This document shows positions 16,516 to 25,703 of a stretch of 64,000 nt of DNA, piece by piece. Source of the DNA: Chloroflexota bacterium (GTDB lineage: Bacteria > Chloroflexota > UBA6077 > CF-72); contig JACPOP010000014.1 in assembly GCA_016191465.1 (NCBI GenBank), forward strand, positions 124,001-188,000, written 5' to 3'. The notes under the pieces are model-generated. The model saw nothing but the letters and a program-made list of their open reading frames with translations, did no database searches and had not been told where the DNA came from. The position numbers and the translations under genes were made by a program. Each line of letters begins with the position of its first letter. Position 1 is the stretch's first letter.

Positions 16516-17574
16516 CTACTCGCCCGAGCGTTGCAGCAGCACGTCGGGATCGTCGCCAATCCCCACGATGATGCGCGTGATCGCTCCCTGCGCGTTCTTG
16601 AGATAGACCACCAGCAGGTCGCCGGGCTGTCCCTTCCGTTGCGCAGTCCAGAGATCGGCGGGTAGCGCCTGGGTAAGTGCGGGGCTCGCGAAGCGCTCTA
16701 CGACGAATATGGCATTCCCTTCGGGTGCCGTGGCGCGGGGCTGGGCATCCCGTGGTAAGAGCTTCCGGCTCTCCTGCACCGCCGCTTCGAGAGCCACCGG
16801 AGAACTTGGGGGCAGTTCCTCGGCGACCAGCACGGCCCGCTGCAGATCCGGTGTGAGGTCGGCGCGATACTCGGTGGTGCCCTTGCGATAGACCGCCAGC
16901 TTGCCGCCGGTCTCACCCACCGGCGGGCCGAACGCCGCCTGGAGGTCCTGGATGGTGTTGGCCAATCCGCCGGGCAGCGAGACCTGGCCGGCGAAGGCCG
17001 TTGGCGAGGGCGGCGCCGGTGGTGAGGTGGGCTGAGGCGGGGGCGACGGGGTGGCACTCGGGGCCGATGGCGGCGTCGTCCCGGCCGATGTGGGGCCGGC
17101 CGGGCGAGCGGTGGGCGGAGGCAATGGGGTGGCGGCCCCGGCCGGTGCGACTCCTTTAACGGCGGTCGCGGTTGGGGCTGCGGGCGGGGGAGCCAGCGCC
17201 GGAGGTGCGGTGGGCGGGGGCGTCGTGGCGGCGGGAGCGGCGGGCGTCACGGCGTTGGCGGCGGTTGCAGCGGGCGGACGGACCGGCGTGGGCGTGGACA
17301 GTGGAGCGGGCGTCGAGGTGGCCCGCACCGTGGGCGGTATGACGGTCGGCGGCGGAGCGGCGACCAGGGTGGCCGTGGGCCGGGTCGGCGTGGGATCCGC
17401 GTTGAGGGTGATGCTGACGTCGCGGCGCCGGTCAGGACTGCTCAGGACCAGGAGCGCCACGCCGGCCCCGATGATGATCAATAACCCCAGGCCGAGCGCA
17501 ATCCACGGGAGCCGGTTCGACCAATCCGACGAGGAGAAACCGGGCGGACGATTCGGCGGGGAGGGGTAGGCCAC
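16516..17574 (-). CDS. Membrane-anchored proline-rich protein of unknown function
   Basis: 352 residues from GTG 17574, where GGAG lies six bases upstream; an in-frame ATG at 17700 would add an Arg-rich stretch unlike the rest. One membrane helix at about 23-45 (WIALGLGLLIIIGAGVALL), then about 140 residues of Pro/Thr/Ala-rich linker, then a C-terminal globular part (about 205-352) starting FAGQVSLPGGLANTIQDLQ and containing VGETGGKLAVYRK and FVVERF. The C-terminal part should be outside the cell. No known domain was recognised. This architecture recurs in the 57.2-kb protein, though the C-terminal domains look different. Confidence 0.72.
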   Translation of the reverse strand: MAYPSPPNRPPGFSSSDWSNRLPWIALGLGLLIIIGAGVALLVLSSPDRRRDVSITLNADPTPTRPTATLVAAPPPTVIPPTVRATSTPAPLSTPTPVRPPAATAANAVTPAAPAATTPPPTAPPALAPPPAAPTATAVKGVAPAGAATPLPPPTARPAGPTSAGTTPPSAPSATPSPPPQPTSPPAPPSPTAFAGQVSLPGGLANTIQDLQAAFGPPVGETGGKLAVYRKGTTEYRADLTPDLQRAVLVAEELPPSSPVALEAAVQESRKLLPRDAQPRATAPEGNAIFVVERFASPALTQALPADLWTAQRKGQPGDLLVVYLKNAQGAITRIIVGIGDDPDVLLQRSGE

Positions 17575-17766
17575 GGTCGGCTCCAAGGCTGCACCGCACA
17601 GAGCGTGCCGCCAGCCGTACGGACGGGTGCCCTGCGAGCGAGCAGATCGCCTGTCAGGATTCGCCAGGGGGCGCCTCGGAGTGGTGCTCGGCGCATACAA
17701 CGTCCCGCCGCATCCGTTGGGTGCATGGTAGAATGCAACTATCGTATGGTGGAATGGCTTACAGGA

Positions 17767-18021
17767 ATGGGCCTTAGCATCAAGAATGAAGTGACCTATC
17801 GGTTAGTCAAGGATCTCGCGGAAACAACGGGCGAGAGCCTGACCGAGGCCGTGACTGAAGCCGTGCGCGAACGACTGAAGCGTGTCCGCGGCACCACTCA
17901 GCAGCCTCTCCACAATCGACTGGTGGCAATCGGACGCGCCTGCGCACCTCGCCTCAAGGAGCCGTTTCGATCGATGGAGCATGGCGACCTGCTCTATGGC
18001 GATGACGGCCTCCCGTCATGA
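17767..18021 (+). CDS. vapB: VapB-family antitoxin (Rv0623-like)
   Basis: 84 residues from the ATG at 17767; earlier in-frame ATGs at 17725 and 17746 are possible. The start [19 protein letters not shown] and the [19 protein letters not shown] helix match the short VapB/Rv0623-type antitoxins that bind DNA through their N-terminus and the toxin through their C-terminus. It overlaps the toxin gene by four bases (ATGA), which is usual for co-translated toxin-antitoxin pairs. It should neutralise VapC and repress the operon. Confidence 0.9.
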   Translation: MGLSIKNEVTYRLVKDLAETTGESLTEAVTEAVRERLKRVRGTTQQPLHNRLVAIGRACAPRLKEPFRSMEHGDLLYGDDGLPS

Positions 18022-18422
18022 TCGTCGACGCGTCCGCGATCATCGCCATCCTGCGCGCGGAGCCCGATGCCATGGCCTACGCCCTTGCGATCGAGCAGGC
18101 TTCGGTGCGCCGCATCTCGGCGGCCAACTACCTGGAAGCAGCGGTGGTGATCGATGGCTCGCGCGACCCGATAGCGAGCCGGCAATTCGATGACTTCATC
18201 CGCGCGGCCGAATTGACGATCGAGCCGGTCACCGCGGACCAGGCGCACGTGGCGCGCGCGGCCTACCGCGACTTCGGCCGCGGCAGCGGCCACCCCGCGA
18301 GGCTGAACTTCGGGGACTGCTTCGCGTATGCGCTGGCGAGGATGCATGGGGAGCCACTCCTCTTCAAAGGGGATGACTTCACGCACACCGATGTGGCGCG
18401 GGCCATAGGCGCAACCGCCTAA
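18018..18422 (+). CDS. vapC: VapC toxin, PIN-domain ribonuclease
   Basis: 134 residues, normal VapC size. The four acidic metal ligands of the PIN nuclease can be read: Asp4 (MIVDASA), Glu40 (NYLEA), Asp100 (NFGDCFAYA) and Asp119/120 (FKGDDF). All catalytic residues are intact, so the toxin is probably active. VapC toxins cut tRNA or rRNA when freed from VapB. It is coupled to vapB by an ATGA overlap. Confidence 0.95.
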   Translation: MIVDASAIIAILRAEPDAMAYALAIEQASVRRISAANYLEAAVVIDGSRDPIASRQFDDFIRAAELTIEPVTADQAHVARAAYRDFGRGSGHPARLNFGDCFAYALARMHGEPLLFKGDDFTHTDVARAIGATA

Positions 18423-18685
18423 CACGGCTTCGGCGTGATCTCCAATTCGACCGAAATCGTTTGGCAGACAGATCCACATCCCTCAAGGAATTTCCGAGGT
18501 GGCAGCAAGCCTGGGGCGGCGACTTGCATGATGGAAGCAAGAAGACACGGCTCGATCTCCGGCCGTTTCAGCGCCACGAGGGCGTGTCGTGTGCTTACCC
18601 GTCCAATATCCGCCGCGATCCCGCTCGCCGTGTTCGGCGCCCGAGGCGCGCGGGGGTGGGACCCGACGGAGGGTGCGCGCACTGC

Positions 18686-19285
18686 TCACCAGCGCTCGCG
18701 GTGCAGGACGTCCGTGAGCGGCCCGCGGCCTCGCTGGGCGGAGCGCGTGGCCTTGTCCGGCGCACCGTGGCCAATCAGCACCACGCCCACCGGCAGCACG
18801 TCGCCCGGGATGCCGAGCAGAGCCCGTAGGCGCGCCGGATCCCGCACGCCGACAAAGGCGGCAGCCAGGCCCTCGTTCACGGCGGCGAGCAGCACCAGCA
18901 TCAGGGCGCAGCCGGCGTCCGTGTGCCAGTAGGGCACCGGCCAGACCCGCTCGGGTTGGCCCGGCTTCCGCTTGTCGGGCTCGCGGTAGCGCGCCCGGTA
19001 CGCCGCCTCGCTCGTGCAGACCACCAAATGGACGGGCGCCTCGGACAGGAACGGGTGGTGCCCCACCCCGGTGTACCAGGCCTCGCCGGCGATCTCGGCC
19101 ATCCGCTGGCGTAGCGCGGCGTCGGTCACGGCCACGAAGGAGACGCCCTGGCTGTAGCCCGCGCTCGGGGCATGCTGGGCCGTCCGCACCAGGCGCTCGA
19201 CCGTGGCCCAGGATACCGGCTCCGTGGTGAAGTGGCGCACCATACGGCGGTGCCCGACGACGACAGCGAAATCCACGCCGCTCAA
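18686..19285 (-). CDS. Nitroreductase-family FMN protein, candidate dehydro-F420-0 reductase
   Basis: 199 residues, TTG start overlapping the cofC stop (TTGA). Nitroreductase fold: RRMVRHFTTEPVSWATVERLV at the N-terminus with the FMN phosphate-binding Arg residues, HAPSAGYSQG, and AAFVGVRDPARLRALLGIP near the C-terminus. In mycobacterial FbiB the second half is such a domain and reduces dehydro-F420-0 (known from work on the revised F420 pathway). Here the domain stands alone but is translationally coupled to cofC and cofD, so the same role is likely. BluB-like activity is a less likely alternative. Confidence 0.85.
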   Translation of the reverse strand: MSGVDFAVVVGHRRMVRHFTTEPVSWATVERLVRTAQHAPSAGYSQGVSFVAVTDAALRQRMAEIAGEAWYTGVGHHPFLSEAPVHLVVCTSEAAYRARYREPDKRKPGQPERVWPVPYWHTDAGCALMLVLLAAVNEGLAAAFVGVRDPARLRALLGIPGDVLPVGVVLIGHGAPDKATRSAQRGRGPLTDVLHRERW

Positions 19286-20019
19286 CCTGCCCCAAGCCCA
19301 GCCGGCTCAGCGCCGTGCGCCGCTGGCCGCCACGTCGCCCCGCACGAGCGCGGCGCGGAGCGGGCCAGCCGCGACGCGTACGGTAGAGTAGAGCCGAGGT
19401 GCGCCAGGGCTTCCGCCACCTGGCCAGCCGAGCCCCGGTTTGCCAGCAGGCACAGATCGTCCGGCGTGTCGATGTCGAGCGCGAGCCCCGACAGGTCGAC
19501 GCGGATCGCGCGTGCTCCGGCCGAGCGTGCCGCCTCCACGTGCCGCCTGGCACTCCCCATGCCAAATGCGGGGGCGATGACGTTGGGCGGTCCCAGGAGG
19601 AGCCCGTTCGTGCCGGTGCCATGGCGGTCGTGCGCCACGGCGACGGCCGGCGGTGCCTCGTCCACCGCTTCCAGCAGGGCGCGCAGCTCCGCGGCGGTGG
19701 CGAGCGGGACGTTGCCGGGCAGCACCAGGACGCTCGTCGCCCCCGCGGAGCGGGCTGCCTGAACCCCGATAGCGACAGCTGCGTTCATGCCCTGGCCCGG
19801 GTCCTGTACCACGGCCGCGCAGCGCGCGTCTCGCGGCTGGGCCACCCCGGCAACCACCGCGATGATCGGGAGATCGGCGCTGCGGACCACCTCGAGCACG
19901 TCGCCGAGCATGGCCCACGCCAGGAGCGCGCGCTCCTCCGCAGCGAGTACGGGTGCAAGCCTGCTCTTCGCGGTCGGCCCCAGCCGGGCGACCACGACCG
20001 CCCACACGTCGCGGCTCAT
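19282..20019 (-). CDS. cofC: 2-phospho-L-lactate / phosphoenolpyruvate guanylyltransferase (F420 synthesis)
   Basis: 245 residues from the ATG at 20019; the longer open frame upstream lies opposite cofD codons and is not coding. CofC/FbiD activates PEP or phospholactate with GTP for F420 assembly. Visible motifs: the nucleotide-binding start VWAVVVARLGPTAKSRLAP, VVQDPGQGMNAAVAIG, the metal-binding LVLPGNVPL (where D is often found in place of N) and GTGTNGLLLGPP. The C-terminal about 25 residues are an Arg/Ala tail. It overlaps cofD by ATGA and the nitroreductase by TTGA. Confidence 0.92.
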   Translation of the reverse strand: MSRDVWAVVVARLGPTAKSRLAPVLAAEERALLAWAMLGDVLEVVRSADLPIIAVVAGVAQPRDARCAAVVQDPGQGMNAAVAIGVQAARSAGATSVLVLPGNVPLATAAELRALLEAVDEAPPAVAVAHDRHGTGTNGLLLGPPNVIAPAFGMGSARRHVEAARSAGARAIRVDLSGLALDIDTPDDLCLLANRGSAGQVAEALAHLGSTLPYASRLARSAPRSCGATWRPAAHGAEPAGLGAG

Positions 20020-20978
20020 GCGCGGGCCGGCTGGCCGAGGGTCGCCCGCAGGAGGACCCGCGCGAGCCGCGCCTCGCCTCGGCGGCCACGCATCAATGCG
20101 TCGGCGACGATCGGCCGCGCGCCCTGTGCCTGCACGGCCTGGCCTAGGGCTGCGTCGATGGGGTCGATCAGAAATGCATCCAGCAGGTCCGCGTACTGCG
20201 CCGCGACGCCGGCCGCCGTCGGCTCGTGCCCCAGCTCGGCGAGCATGCGGGCCGCGGGCCCCTTCACCGTTCCGCCGCCGATCAGGGGGCTCACACCGGC
20301 CACCACGGCGCCCCGGTTTCGGGCCGATCGGACGGCGGTCCGCACGCCCGGCACGCCCAGGATGGGTGCGAGGCTGACGAACGGGTTGCTTGGGCAGAGC
20401 ACCACCAGGTCGGCGGCGGCCAGCGCCTCCAGCACGCCAGGCGCCGGCCGAGCGGCCTCGAGACCCTGGAAGCGCACCTTGCGGATGGGCACCTCCGCCC
20501 GCCGCCCGACGAAGTACTCCTGAAAGTGCACCCAGCGGCCGTCCTCCGCCAGCTGCACCCATGTCTCGACCGGATCGTCGCTCATCGGCAGGATGACCGT
20601 GCCGGTGATCCCGAGGCACCGCGCCAACTCTGCGGTGATGCCACTCGACGTCCGGCCCGATGCCAGCAGCCCGGTTCGATGGAGGTGAGTGGCGAGGTCC
20701 AGGTCCCCCAGTTGGAACCACGTCTCGCCGCCCAGCCGTTCCAGGGCCGCCAGGCAGCGGTAGCTGTCGCCGCGCGGACCCCACCCGCGTGCCTCGTCGA
20801 CGATGCCGGCGAGTGCGTAGAGCATGGTATCGACGTCCGGCGAGATGCGCAGGCCGTGCAGCGTAAGGTCATCGCCGGTGTTCACCACCACCGTCAGGTG
20901 GGCGCCCGGGGCGGCAGCCCGAAGGCCGCGCGCGAAGCGGCTGCCGCCCACGCCGCCGGCCAGCGCAACGATCGACAC
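20016..20978 (-). CDS. cofD: 2-phospho-L-lactate transferase CofD (F420 synthesis)
   Basis: 320 residues from GTG 20978, which gives the family start SIVALAGGVGGSRFARGL; an ATG at 21026 would add 16 extra residues. CofD/FbiA joins the activated three-carbon acid to the deazaflavin Fo. Visible are the Gly-rich start, VVVNTGDDLTLHGLRISPDVDT, and CPSNPFVSLAPIL and VSPLIGGGTVKGPAARML, all conserved in the family. cofE and the Fo synthase genes are not in this window. It is first in a tightly coupled cofD-cofC-nitroreductase operon. Confidence 0.95.
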   Translation of the reverse strand: MSIVALAGGVGGSRFARGLRAAAPGAHLTVVVNTGDDLTLHGLRISPDVDTMLYALAGIVDEARGWGPRGDSYRCLAALERLGGETWFQLGDLDLATHLHRTGLLASGRTSSGITAELARCLGITGTVILPMSDDPVETWVQLAEDGRWVHFQEYFVGRRAEVPIRKVRFQGLEAARPAPGVLEALAAADLVVLCPSNPFVSLAPILGVPGVRTAVRSARNRGAVVAGVSPLIGGGTVKGPAARMLAELGHEPTAAGVAAQYADLLDAFLIDPIDAALGQAVQAQGARPIVADALMRGRRGEARLARVLLRATLGQPARA

Positions 20979-21006
20979 GCCCGCCCAACCGGCGCGGCCG
21001 CCGGGC

Positions 21007-21328
21007 TCAGCCGGTCGCCGCGGCATGGGGCTCGACGTCCCCGGGGGCGGGCGGTTGGGACGCGGGGACGTACCCCTCAGGGAGGTGGAGCTCGTCCATC
21101 TGGAAGAGCTGGACGTACGACCCGAACCGCCCCGAGTGCTTGGCAGCCTGGTCCAGCGGCTCCGCCGGGTCGTGTATGGACTCGGCGGAGGTGCGGCGGA
21201 TGGCGTTGGGGACGGTCTGCGCCCGCGGGCAAATTCTCCAGTGAATTGGCAGCGACAGGCGTGTCACCCGCGGCCTCGGCCACGTCAGCGAGCGCCACGT
21301 CGGCGTGCGGGATTGGGCGCAGTTCATG
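21007..21328 (-). pseudogene. Possible small gene broken by a frameshift, upstream of cofD
   Basis: Two overlapping minus-strand frames each look protein-like in only one half. The first (about 21325-21210) reads PIPHADVALADVAEAAGDT then PVAANSLENLPAGA. After a shift near 21215 the other frame reads TVPNAIRRTSAESIHDPAEP then LDQAAKHSGRFGSYVQLF, ending at 21007. Outside these halves both frames turn Arg/Pro/Trp-rich. This suggests one protein of about 105 residues interrupted by a one-base shift, either real decay or a sequencing error. No family was recognised. Confidence 0.4.
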
Positions 21329-21574
21329 GTATTCAGTATAGAGAAGTGGAATTCAGGATGCTGAACGCCGGACGGCGCTCGCGTAACGACAGGTCGTGAA
21401 AACCTCGGAGACCGTCTCCTGCAGGGGGTAGGTCGACCGATTGGGCGGGGAGGTGAGTCGCGTCGTGGGGCCGGCGACGCCGCAGGCAGGAGCGTGCGTG
21501 CTCAATGGCCCGCGGCCGCGGAACCCCGCATGGCGACCGGCGGGGGCCGTTCACACGCCAGTTGCGCGCGCTCC

Positions 21575-21832
21575 TTAGACCACCACGTCAAGGCCCCTGG
21601 GGCTGTTGCCCAGGCTGACCGGGACGCCAAATACAGTGCGCGGGCGGGCCGCGTCGGCCAGCGGCGCCGTGCCGGTCTGGTGGCGCCACAGCAGACCGTA
21701 TTGTTCCCAACCCAGTCGAACCAGGCGCGGCTGATAGCCGAACACCATCGTCTCGTGGAGGCGCTGGTGAATGGCACGCATCAAGGCCCCGCACTCGCTC
21801 GGCGCGGTCTCCTGGCTGCGAAAGGTCGGCAT
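21575..21832 (-). CDS. Small hypothetical protein
   Basis: Up to 85 residues (or 68 from the ATG at 21781). The sequence from MRAIHQRLHETMVFGYQPRL to the end, including LVRLGWEQYGLLWRHQTG and TVFGVPVSLGN, has balanced composition, unlike the overlapping frames on the other strand. There is no clear ribosome-binding site. No family was recognised. It lies alone between the F420 genes and leuC, in a region otherwise without genes. Confidence 0.4.
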   Translation of the reverse strand: MPTFRSQETAPSECGALMRAIHQRLHETMVFGYQPRLVRLGWEQYGLLWRHQTGTAPLADAARPRTVFGVPVSLGNSPRGLDVVV

Positions 21833-22047
21833 GCGGAAACCGTACCCGGTGGAGCCTGCCGCAGCCTGCCAGCTATCTGCCAGGTTGCTGCCAGACGGAG
21901 TGATCAGTTCTCAGACGATACTCGACGAACAACTGACCACTCGCCCCAAAGTTGCCCTGTTCCCCGGCGGTGCGTCAGACTCGTACGCACAATCCCACAA
22001 CGCCCTGGACAGTGACCGGGCGCGGCCGGAACTGGAGCCAGCACCCC

Positions 22048-23469
22048 GTGACGACTACGACCACACCACGCACACTCTTCGAGAAGATCTGGGACGCGCA
22101 CGTTGTGCGCGAGGAGCCCGGGCAGCCAGCGCTGCTGTACATCGACCTTCACCTCATCCACGAGGTCACCTCGCCGCAGGCGTTCGAGGGCCTGCGGCTG
22201 ACCGGCCGCACGGTCCGCCGCCCGGACCTGACAATTGCCACGGCCGATCACAACGTGCCGACCTGGCCGCGCCACCTTCCGATCACCGACGAGATCGCGA
22301 AGGCGCAGTTGGACGCGCTGGACCGGAACTGCGCCGAGTTCGGGATTCGACTTGAAGGGATGCACAGCCCACTCCAGGGGATCGTGCACGTTATCGGCCC
22401 TGAGCTTGGCCTCACCCAGCCGGGATTGACCATTGTGTGCGGCGACAGCCACACGGCCACCCACGGCGCCTTCGGGGCCCTGGCGTTCGGGATTGGCACC
22501 AGCGAGGTGGAGCACGTCCTGGCCACGCAGACGCTCCCCCAGACGAAGCCAAAGAGCATGGAGATCCGTGTCGATGGAGAGCTGCCAGTCGGCGTGACTG
22601 CCAAGGACATCATCCTGGCGATCATCGGCCGCATCGGGATTGGCGGCGGCCAGGGCTACGTGGTGGAATACACCGGCAGCGCCATCCGGGCGCTCTCCAT
22701 GGAAGGGCGGATGACCGTCTGCAACATGAGCATCGAGGCCGGCGCCCGGGCCGGGATGATTGCGCCCGACGAGACGACGTTCGCCTACCTGCAGGGCCGC
22801 GACCACGCGCCGAAGGGCGCCGAGTGGGACCGCGCGGTGGAGGAGTGGACGCGCCTCAGGACCGACGTCGGCGCCGTCTACGACAGGTCCGTATCGATCG
22901 ATGCTGCCACCCTGGTTCCGCACGTCACGTGGGGCACGAACCCCGGGATGGTGGTGCCCGTCACCGGGCGGGTTCCGGACCCGCGCGAGGCGCGCTCGGA
23001 CGATGAGCGAAGGGCCATCGAGCAGGCGCTCACGTACATGGGCCTCGCGGCCCGGACGCCCATTCAGGACATTGCGATTGACCGCGTGTTCATTGGCTCA
23101 TGCACGAACTCGCGCATCGAAGACCTTCGCGCCGCGGCCTCCGTAGTGGACGGACGCAGCGTCAGCCCCTCCGTCCGAGCCATGGTCGTCCCCGGCTCGC
23201 ACCAGGTCAAGCTTCAAGCGGAGCAGGAGGGGCTGGACCAGGTCTTCACGCGCGCCGGCTTCGACTGGCGCGAGGCCGGTTGCAGCATGTGCCTGGGGAT
23301 GAACCCGGACATCTTGCAGCCCGGTGAACGGTGCGCCAGCACGTCCAATCGGAACTTTGAGGGCCGCCAGGGTAAAGGCGGCCGGACCCACCTGGTAAGC
23401 CCGGAGATGGCCGCCGCGGCCGCGATCGCCGGCCACTTCGTGGATATCCGCTCGTGGGACCACACGTAG
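22048..23469 (+). CDS. leuC: Aconitase-family hydro-lyase large subunit (LeuC-type)
   Basis: 473 residues from GTG 22048, with GGAG 12 bases upstream. It is annotated as 3-isopropylmalate dehydratase large subunit by the whole-length pattern: [12 protein letters not shown], the DHNVPTWPR motif, [35 protein letters not shown] and [11 protein letters not shown]. The last two hold the three Cys ligands of the 4Fe-4S cluster. It dehydrates/hydrates a malate-type acid together with LeuD. No leuA or leuB is nearby; the next genes are leuD and an isocitrate-lyase-family gene, so the true substrate may be another branched malate. Confidence 0.93.
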   Translation: MTTTTTPRTLFEKIWDAHVVREEPGQPALLYIDLHLIHEVTSPQAFEGLRLTGRTVRRPDLTIATADHNVPTWPRHLPITDEIAKAQLDALDRNCAEFGIRLEGMHSPLQGIVHVIGPELGLTQPGLTIVCGDSHTATHGAFGALAFGIGTSEVEHVLATQTLPQTKPKSMEIRVDGELPVGVTAKDIILAIIGRIGIGGGQGYVVEYTGSAIRALSMEGRMTVCNMSIEAGARAGMIAPDETTFAYLQGRDHAPKGAEWDRAVEEWTRLRTDVGAVYDRSVSIDAATLVPHVTWGTNPGMVVPVTGRVPDPREARSDDERRAIEQALTYMGLAARTPIQDIAIDRVFIGSCTNSRIEDLRAAASVVDGRSVSPSVRAMVVPGSHQVKLQAEQEGLDQVFTRAGFDWREAGCSMCLGMNPDILQPGERCASTSNRNFEGRQGKGGRTHLVSPEMAAAAAIAGHFVDIRSWDHT

Positions 23470-23481
23470 GGAGCCGCTGCC

Positions 23482-24102
23482 ATGGAAGCATTTGCCCGCC
23501 ACACCGGCACCGTCATGCCGCTGGACCGCATCGACGTCGATACGGACCAGATCATCCCCAAACAGTTTCTCAAGAGCATCGCCCGCACCGGCTTTGAGAG
23601 CGCCCTCTTCTTCGATTGGCGCTACCAGCCGGACGGTACGCCCAACCCGGACTTCATCCTGAATGCGCCCGCGTATCACGACGCGACCGTCCTCGTCTCG
23701 GGACGAAACTTTGGCTCGGGCTCATCGCGCGAGCACGCCCCCTGGGCCATTCAGCAGTACGGCTTTAAGGCGGTCATCGCCCCCAGCTTCGCTGACATCT
23801 TCCGCAACAACTGCTACCAGAACGGCCTGCTGCCCGTGCAGCTCCCAGAGCCGATCGTGCGCCAGATCCTCGATCGCGCCATGAGGGACCCGAGCTACAC
23901 GGTCACGGTAGATCTGGAGAGCCAGACCGTCTCCGACGACCGCGATGCGCTCGCCACGTTCGACATTGACCCCTTCGTGAAGCACCGCCTCCTGAATGGG
24001 CTCGACGACATCGGCCTCACCCTGCAGCACGAGCGGGACATCGCCGCATTCGAGGCAAAACGACGTACCACGAAGCCTACCGTGACCGCCGCGCCAGCGT
24101 GA
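23482..24102 (+). CDS. leuD: Aconitase-family hydro-lyase small subunit (LeuD-type)
   Basis: 206 residues, the usual LeuD length. The swivel domain is evident from PLDRIDVDTDQIIPKQFLK, the substrate-recognition loop RTGFESALFFDW and SGRNFGSGSSREHAPWA, where the GSSREH segment binds substrate. It forms the heterodimer with the LeuC-type subunit, 12 bp upstream. The presence of a full RTGFE loop is typical of isopropylmalate isomerases, so leucine synthesis stays the default assignment even though the neighbourhood suggests an alternative. Confidence 0.95.
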   Translation: MEAFARHTGTVMPLDRIDVDTDQIIPKQFLKSIARTGFESALFFDWRYQPDGTPNPDFILNAPAYHDATVLVSGRNFGSGSSREHAPWAIQQYGFKAVIAPSFADIFRNNCYQNGLLPVQLPEPIVRQILDRAMRDPSYTVTVDLESQTVSDDRDALATFDIDPFVKHRLLNGLDDIGLTLQHERDIAAFEAKRRTTKPTVTAAPA

Positions 24103-24109
24103 TCGACGG

Positions 24110-24988
24110 ATGACCGGGTCAGCCCCGGCCCGGCTGCGCGCGCTGCTGGCCAGGCCGGGGCTCGTGGTGTTGCCGGGCGCCTCGGACGCGCTCGGCGCCC
24201 GCCTGGTGCAGGCTGCCGGCTTCCCCGCGGTCTACGCCACCGGGGCGGGCATTGCCAACACGCTTTTGGGGCTGCCGGACCTGGGCCTGGCCACGATGTC
24301 CGAGGTGCTGGACCAGGTGCGCCGCATGGTCGACGCGGTCGAGATCCCGCTGGTGGCAGACGTCGACACCGGCTACGGGAATCCGCTCAACGTGCGTCGG
24401 ACCGTGCGCGCGTTCGAGTGCGCGGGCGTCGCGGGCCTCCAGATGGAAGACCAGGTGAGCCCGAAGCGGTGTGGCCACTTCTCGGGCAAGGACGTCATCC
24501 CGATGGACGAGATGGTGCTCAAGCTACGCGCCGCCGTGGACGCGCGCCGCGATCCGGCCCTGCTGCTGATTGCCCGCACGGATGCGCTGGCTGTGCAGGG
24601 CATCGACGAAGCGCTGCGCCGCGCGCGGCGCTATCTCGAAGCCGGCGCGGACGCGCTGTTCGTCGAGGCACCGACCAGCCGCGAGGAGATGGCGCGCATC
24701 GCGCGGGAGGTGCCGGCGCTGCACCTGGCGAACATGACCGAAGGCGGCAAAACGCCCATCTTGTCGGCGGCGGACCTCGAGGCGCTTGGGTTCAAAATCG
24801 CGCTGTACCCGAACACGTTGCTGCGCTCGGCGCTGCGGGCCGGCCAGGCGGCGCTCAAGCGTCTGTACGACGAACGGAGCAGCCTTGCCTTCGCCGACGA
24901 CCTGCTGCTGCCCTGGCACGAGCGCCAGCGGCTCGTCGGTCTGCCGGAGTACGAAGCCCTCGAACAGCGCTTCGTTCGGGGCGAGTAG
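24110..24988 (+). CDS. Isocitrate lyase / PEP mutase family lyase (2-methylisocitrate lyase-like)
   Basis: 292 residues, a TIM-barrel lyase. Metal-binding DVDTGYGN is at 84-91, EDQ at 113-115 and the catalytic loop KRCGH has Cys121, which marks true C-C lyases such as methylisocitrate and 2,3-dimethylmalate lyase rather than phosphonomutases. It should split a 2-hydroxy-dicarboxylic acid to pyruvate plus a short acid. It begins 7 bp after leuD, so the three genes form an operon. A LeuCD-type hydratase followed by this lyase is the arrangement used for dimethylmalate in nicotinate fermentation. Confidence 0.9.
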   Translation: MTGSAPARLRALLARPGLVVLPGASDALGARLVQAAGFPAVYATGAGIANTLLGLPDLGLATMSEVLDQVRRMVDAVEIPLVADVDTGYGNPLNVRRTVRAFECAGVAGLQMEDQVSPKRCGHFSGKDVIPMDEMVLKLRAAVDARRDPALLLIARTDALAVQGIDEALRRARRYLEAGADALFVEAPTSREEMARIAREVPALHLANMTEGGKTPILSAADLEALGFKIALYPNTLLRSALRAGQAALKRLYDERSSLAFADDLLLPWHERQRLVGLPEYEALEQRFVRGE

Positions 24989-25009
24989 CCGGGTCCCGGG
25001 GCGGACGCG

Positions 25010-25696
25010 TTACCCGACCAGGCCGTAGCGGTGCTCGGGACGCCCGGCCGAGCCGTAGCGGAGGTTCAGCGTCGCCTGGCCGCGGCGCTGGAGGAACTCG
25101 AGATAGCGACGGGCCGTCGCCCGGCTGAGCCCGAGCCCGACGGCGACGTCGCGGGCGCTCACCGGGTGCGAGGTGGTCGCGAGGTGGCCAACAACGCGGT
25201 CCAGGGTGGGTCGGTTGAGGCCCTTCGGCAGCTCGTCGCTGGCGCTCCGTCCCACCAGGCCGAAGAGCTGGTCCACGTCCTCCTGGCGCAGGGTGCTGGC
25301 GACCTGGCGCTTGGCCCGAAAGCGGCGGTAGCTGTCGAGCGTGCGCTCGAAGCGCTCAAAGGAGAAGGGCTTGATAATGTAGTGGAGCACGCCCACCTGG
25401 ATGGCCTCGTGGAGTGTCTCCACATCCTTGGCGGCCGTGACCATGATCACGTCAACCGGCAGCACCTGAGCCCGCAGCGTGCGCACCACCTCCAACCCGG
25501 ACATGTCCGGCAGGTAGACGTCCATAAGCAGCAGGTCAGGCTGTATCTCGCGGATCAGCTCCAGGGCCGACTTTCCGGAATGGGCGACTCCCACGACGGC
25601 AAAGCCGGGGACCTTTTCGGTATAGCCGCGGTGGACCCTCGCCACCATGAAGTCGTCATCCACTACCAGGGTCCGGACGATGGGGAAATCGCTCAC
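25010..25696 (-). CDS. Response regulator of the CitB/DcuR type
   Basis: 228 residues from GTG 25696; the reading frame extends upstream over the kinase gene but that part is not coding. The receiver domain has DDDF, phospho-acceptor Asp59 (LLMDVYLPDMSG) and the Lys of YIIKPFSFERF. The C-terminal helix-turn-helix VSARDVAVGLGLSRATARRYL matches the CitB/DcuR group, which controls uptake and use of C4/C6 carboxylic acids. It is 7 bp downstream of its partner kinase. Likely targets include the divergent ABC transporter. Confidence 0.93.
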   Translation of the reverse strand: MSDFPIVRTLVVDDDFMVARVHRGYTEKVPGFAVVGVAHSGKSALELIREIQPDLLLMDVYLPDMSGLEVVRTLRAQVLPVDVIMVTAAKDVETLHEAIQVGVLHYIIKPFSFERFERTLDSYRRFRAKRQVASTLRQEDVDQLFGLVGRSASDELPKGLNRPTLDRVVGHLATTSHPVSARDVAVGLGLSRATARRYLEFLQRRGQATLNLRYGSAGRPEHRYGLVG

Positions 25697-25703
25697 GTCT
25701 GCA

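Noticed and set aside
17620-17690. A frame reading VRIRQGAP, often the shadow of a tRNA 3' end
   Set aside because: The T-loop is not present (GGATTCGCC) and no cloverleaf can be drawn; not reported as a tRNA or attachment site.
18423-18685. Possible small gene between vapC and the nitroreductase
   Set aside because: Frames here are Arg/Ser-rich with no ribosome-binding site and no recognisable motif.
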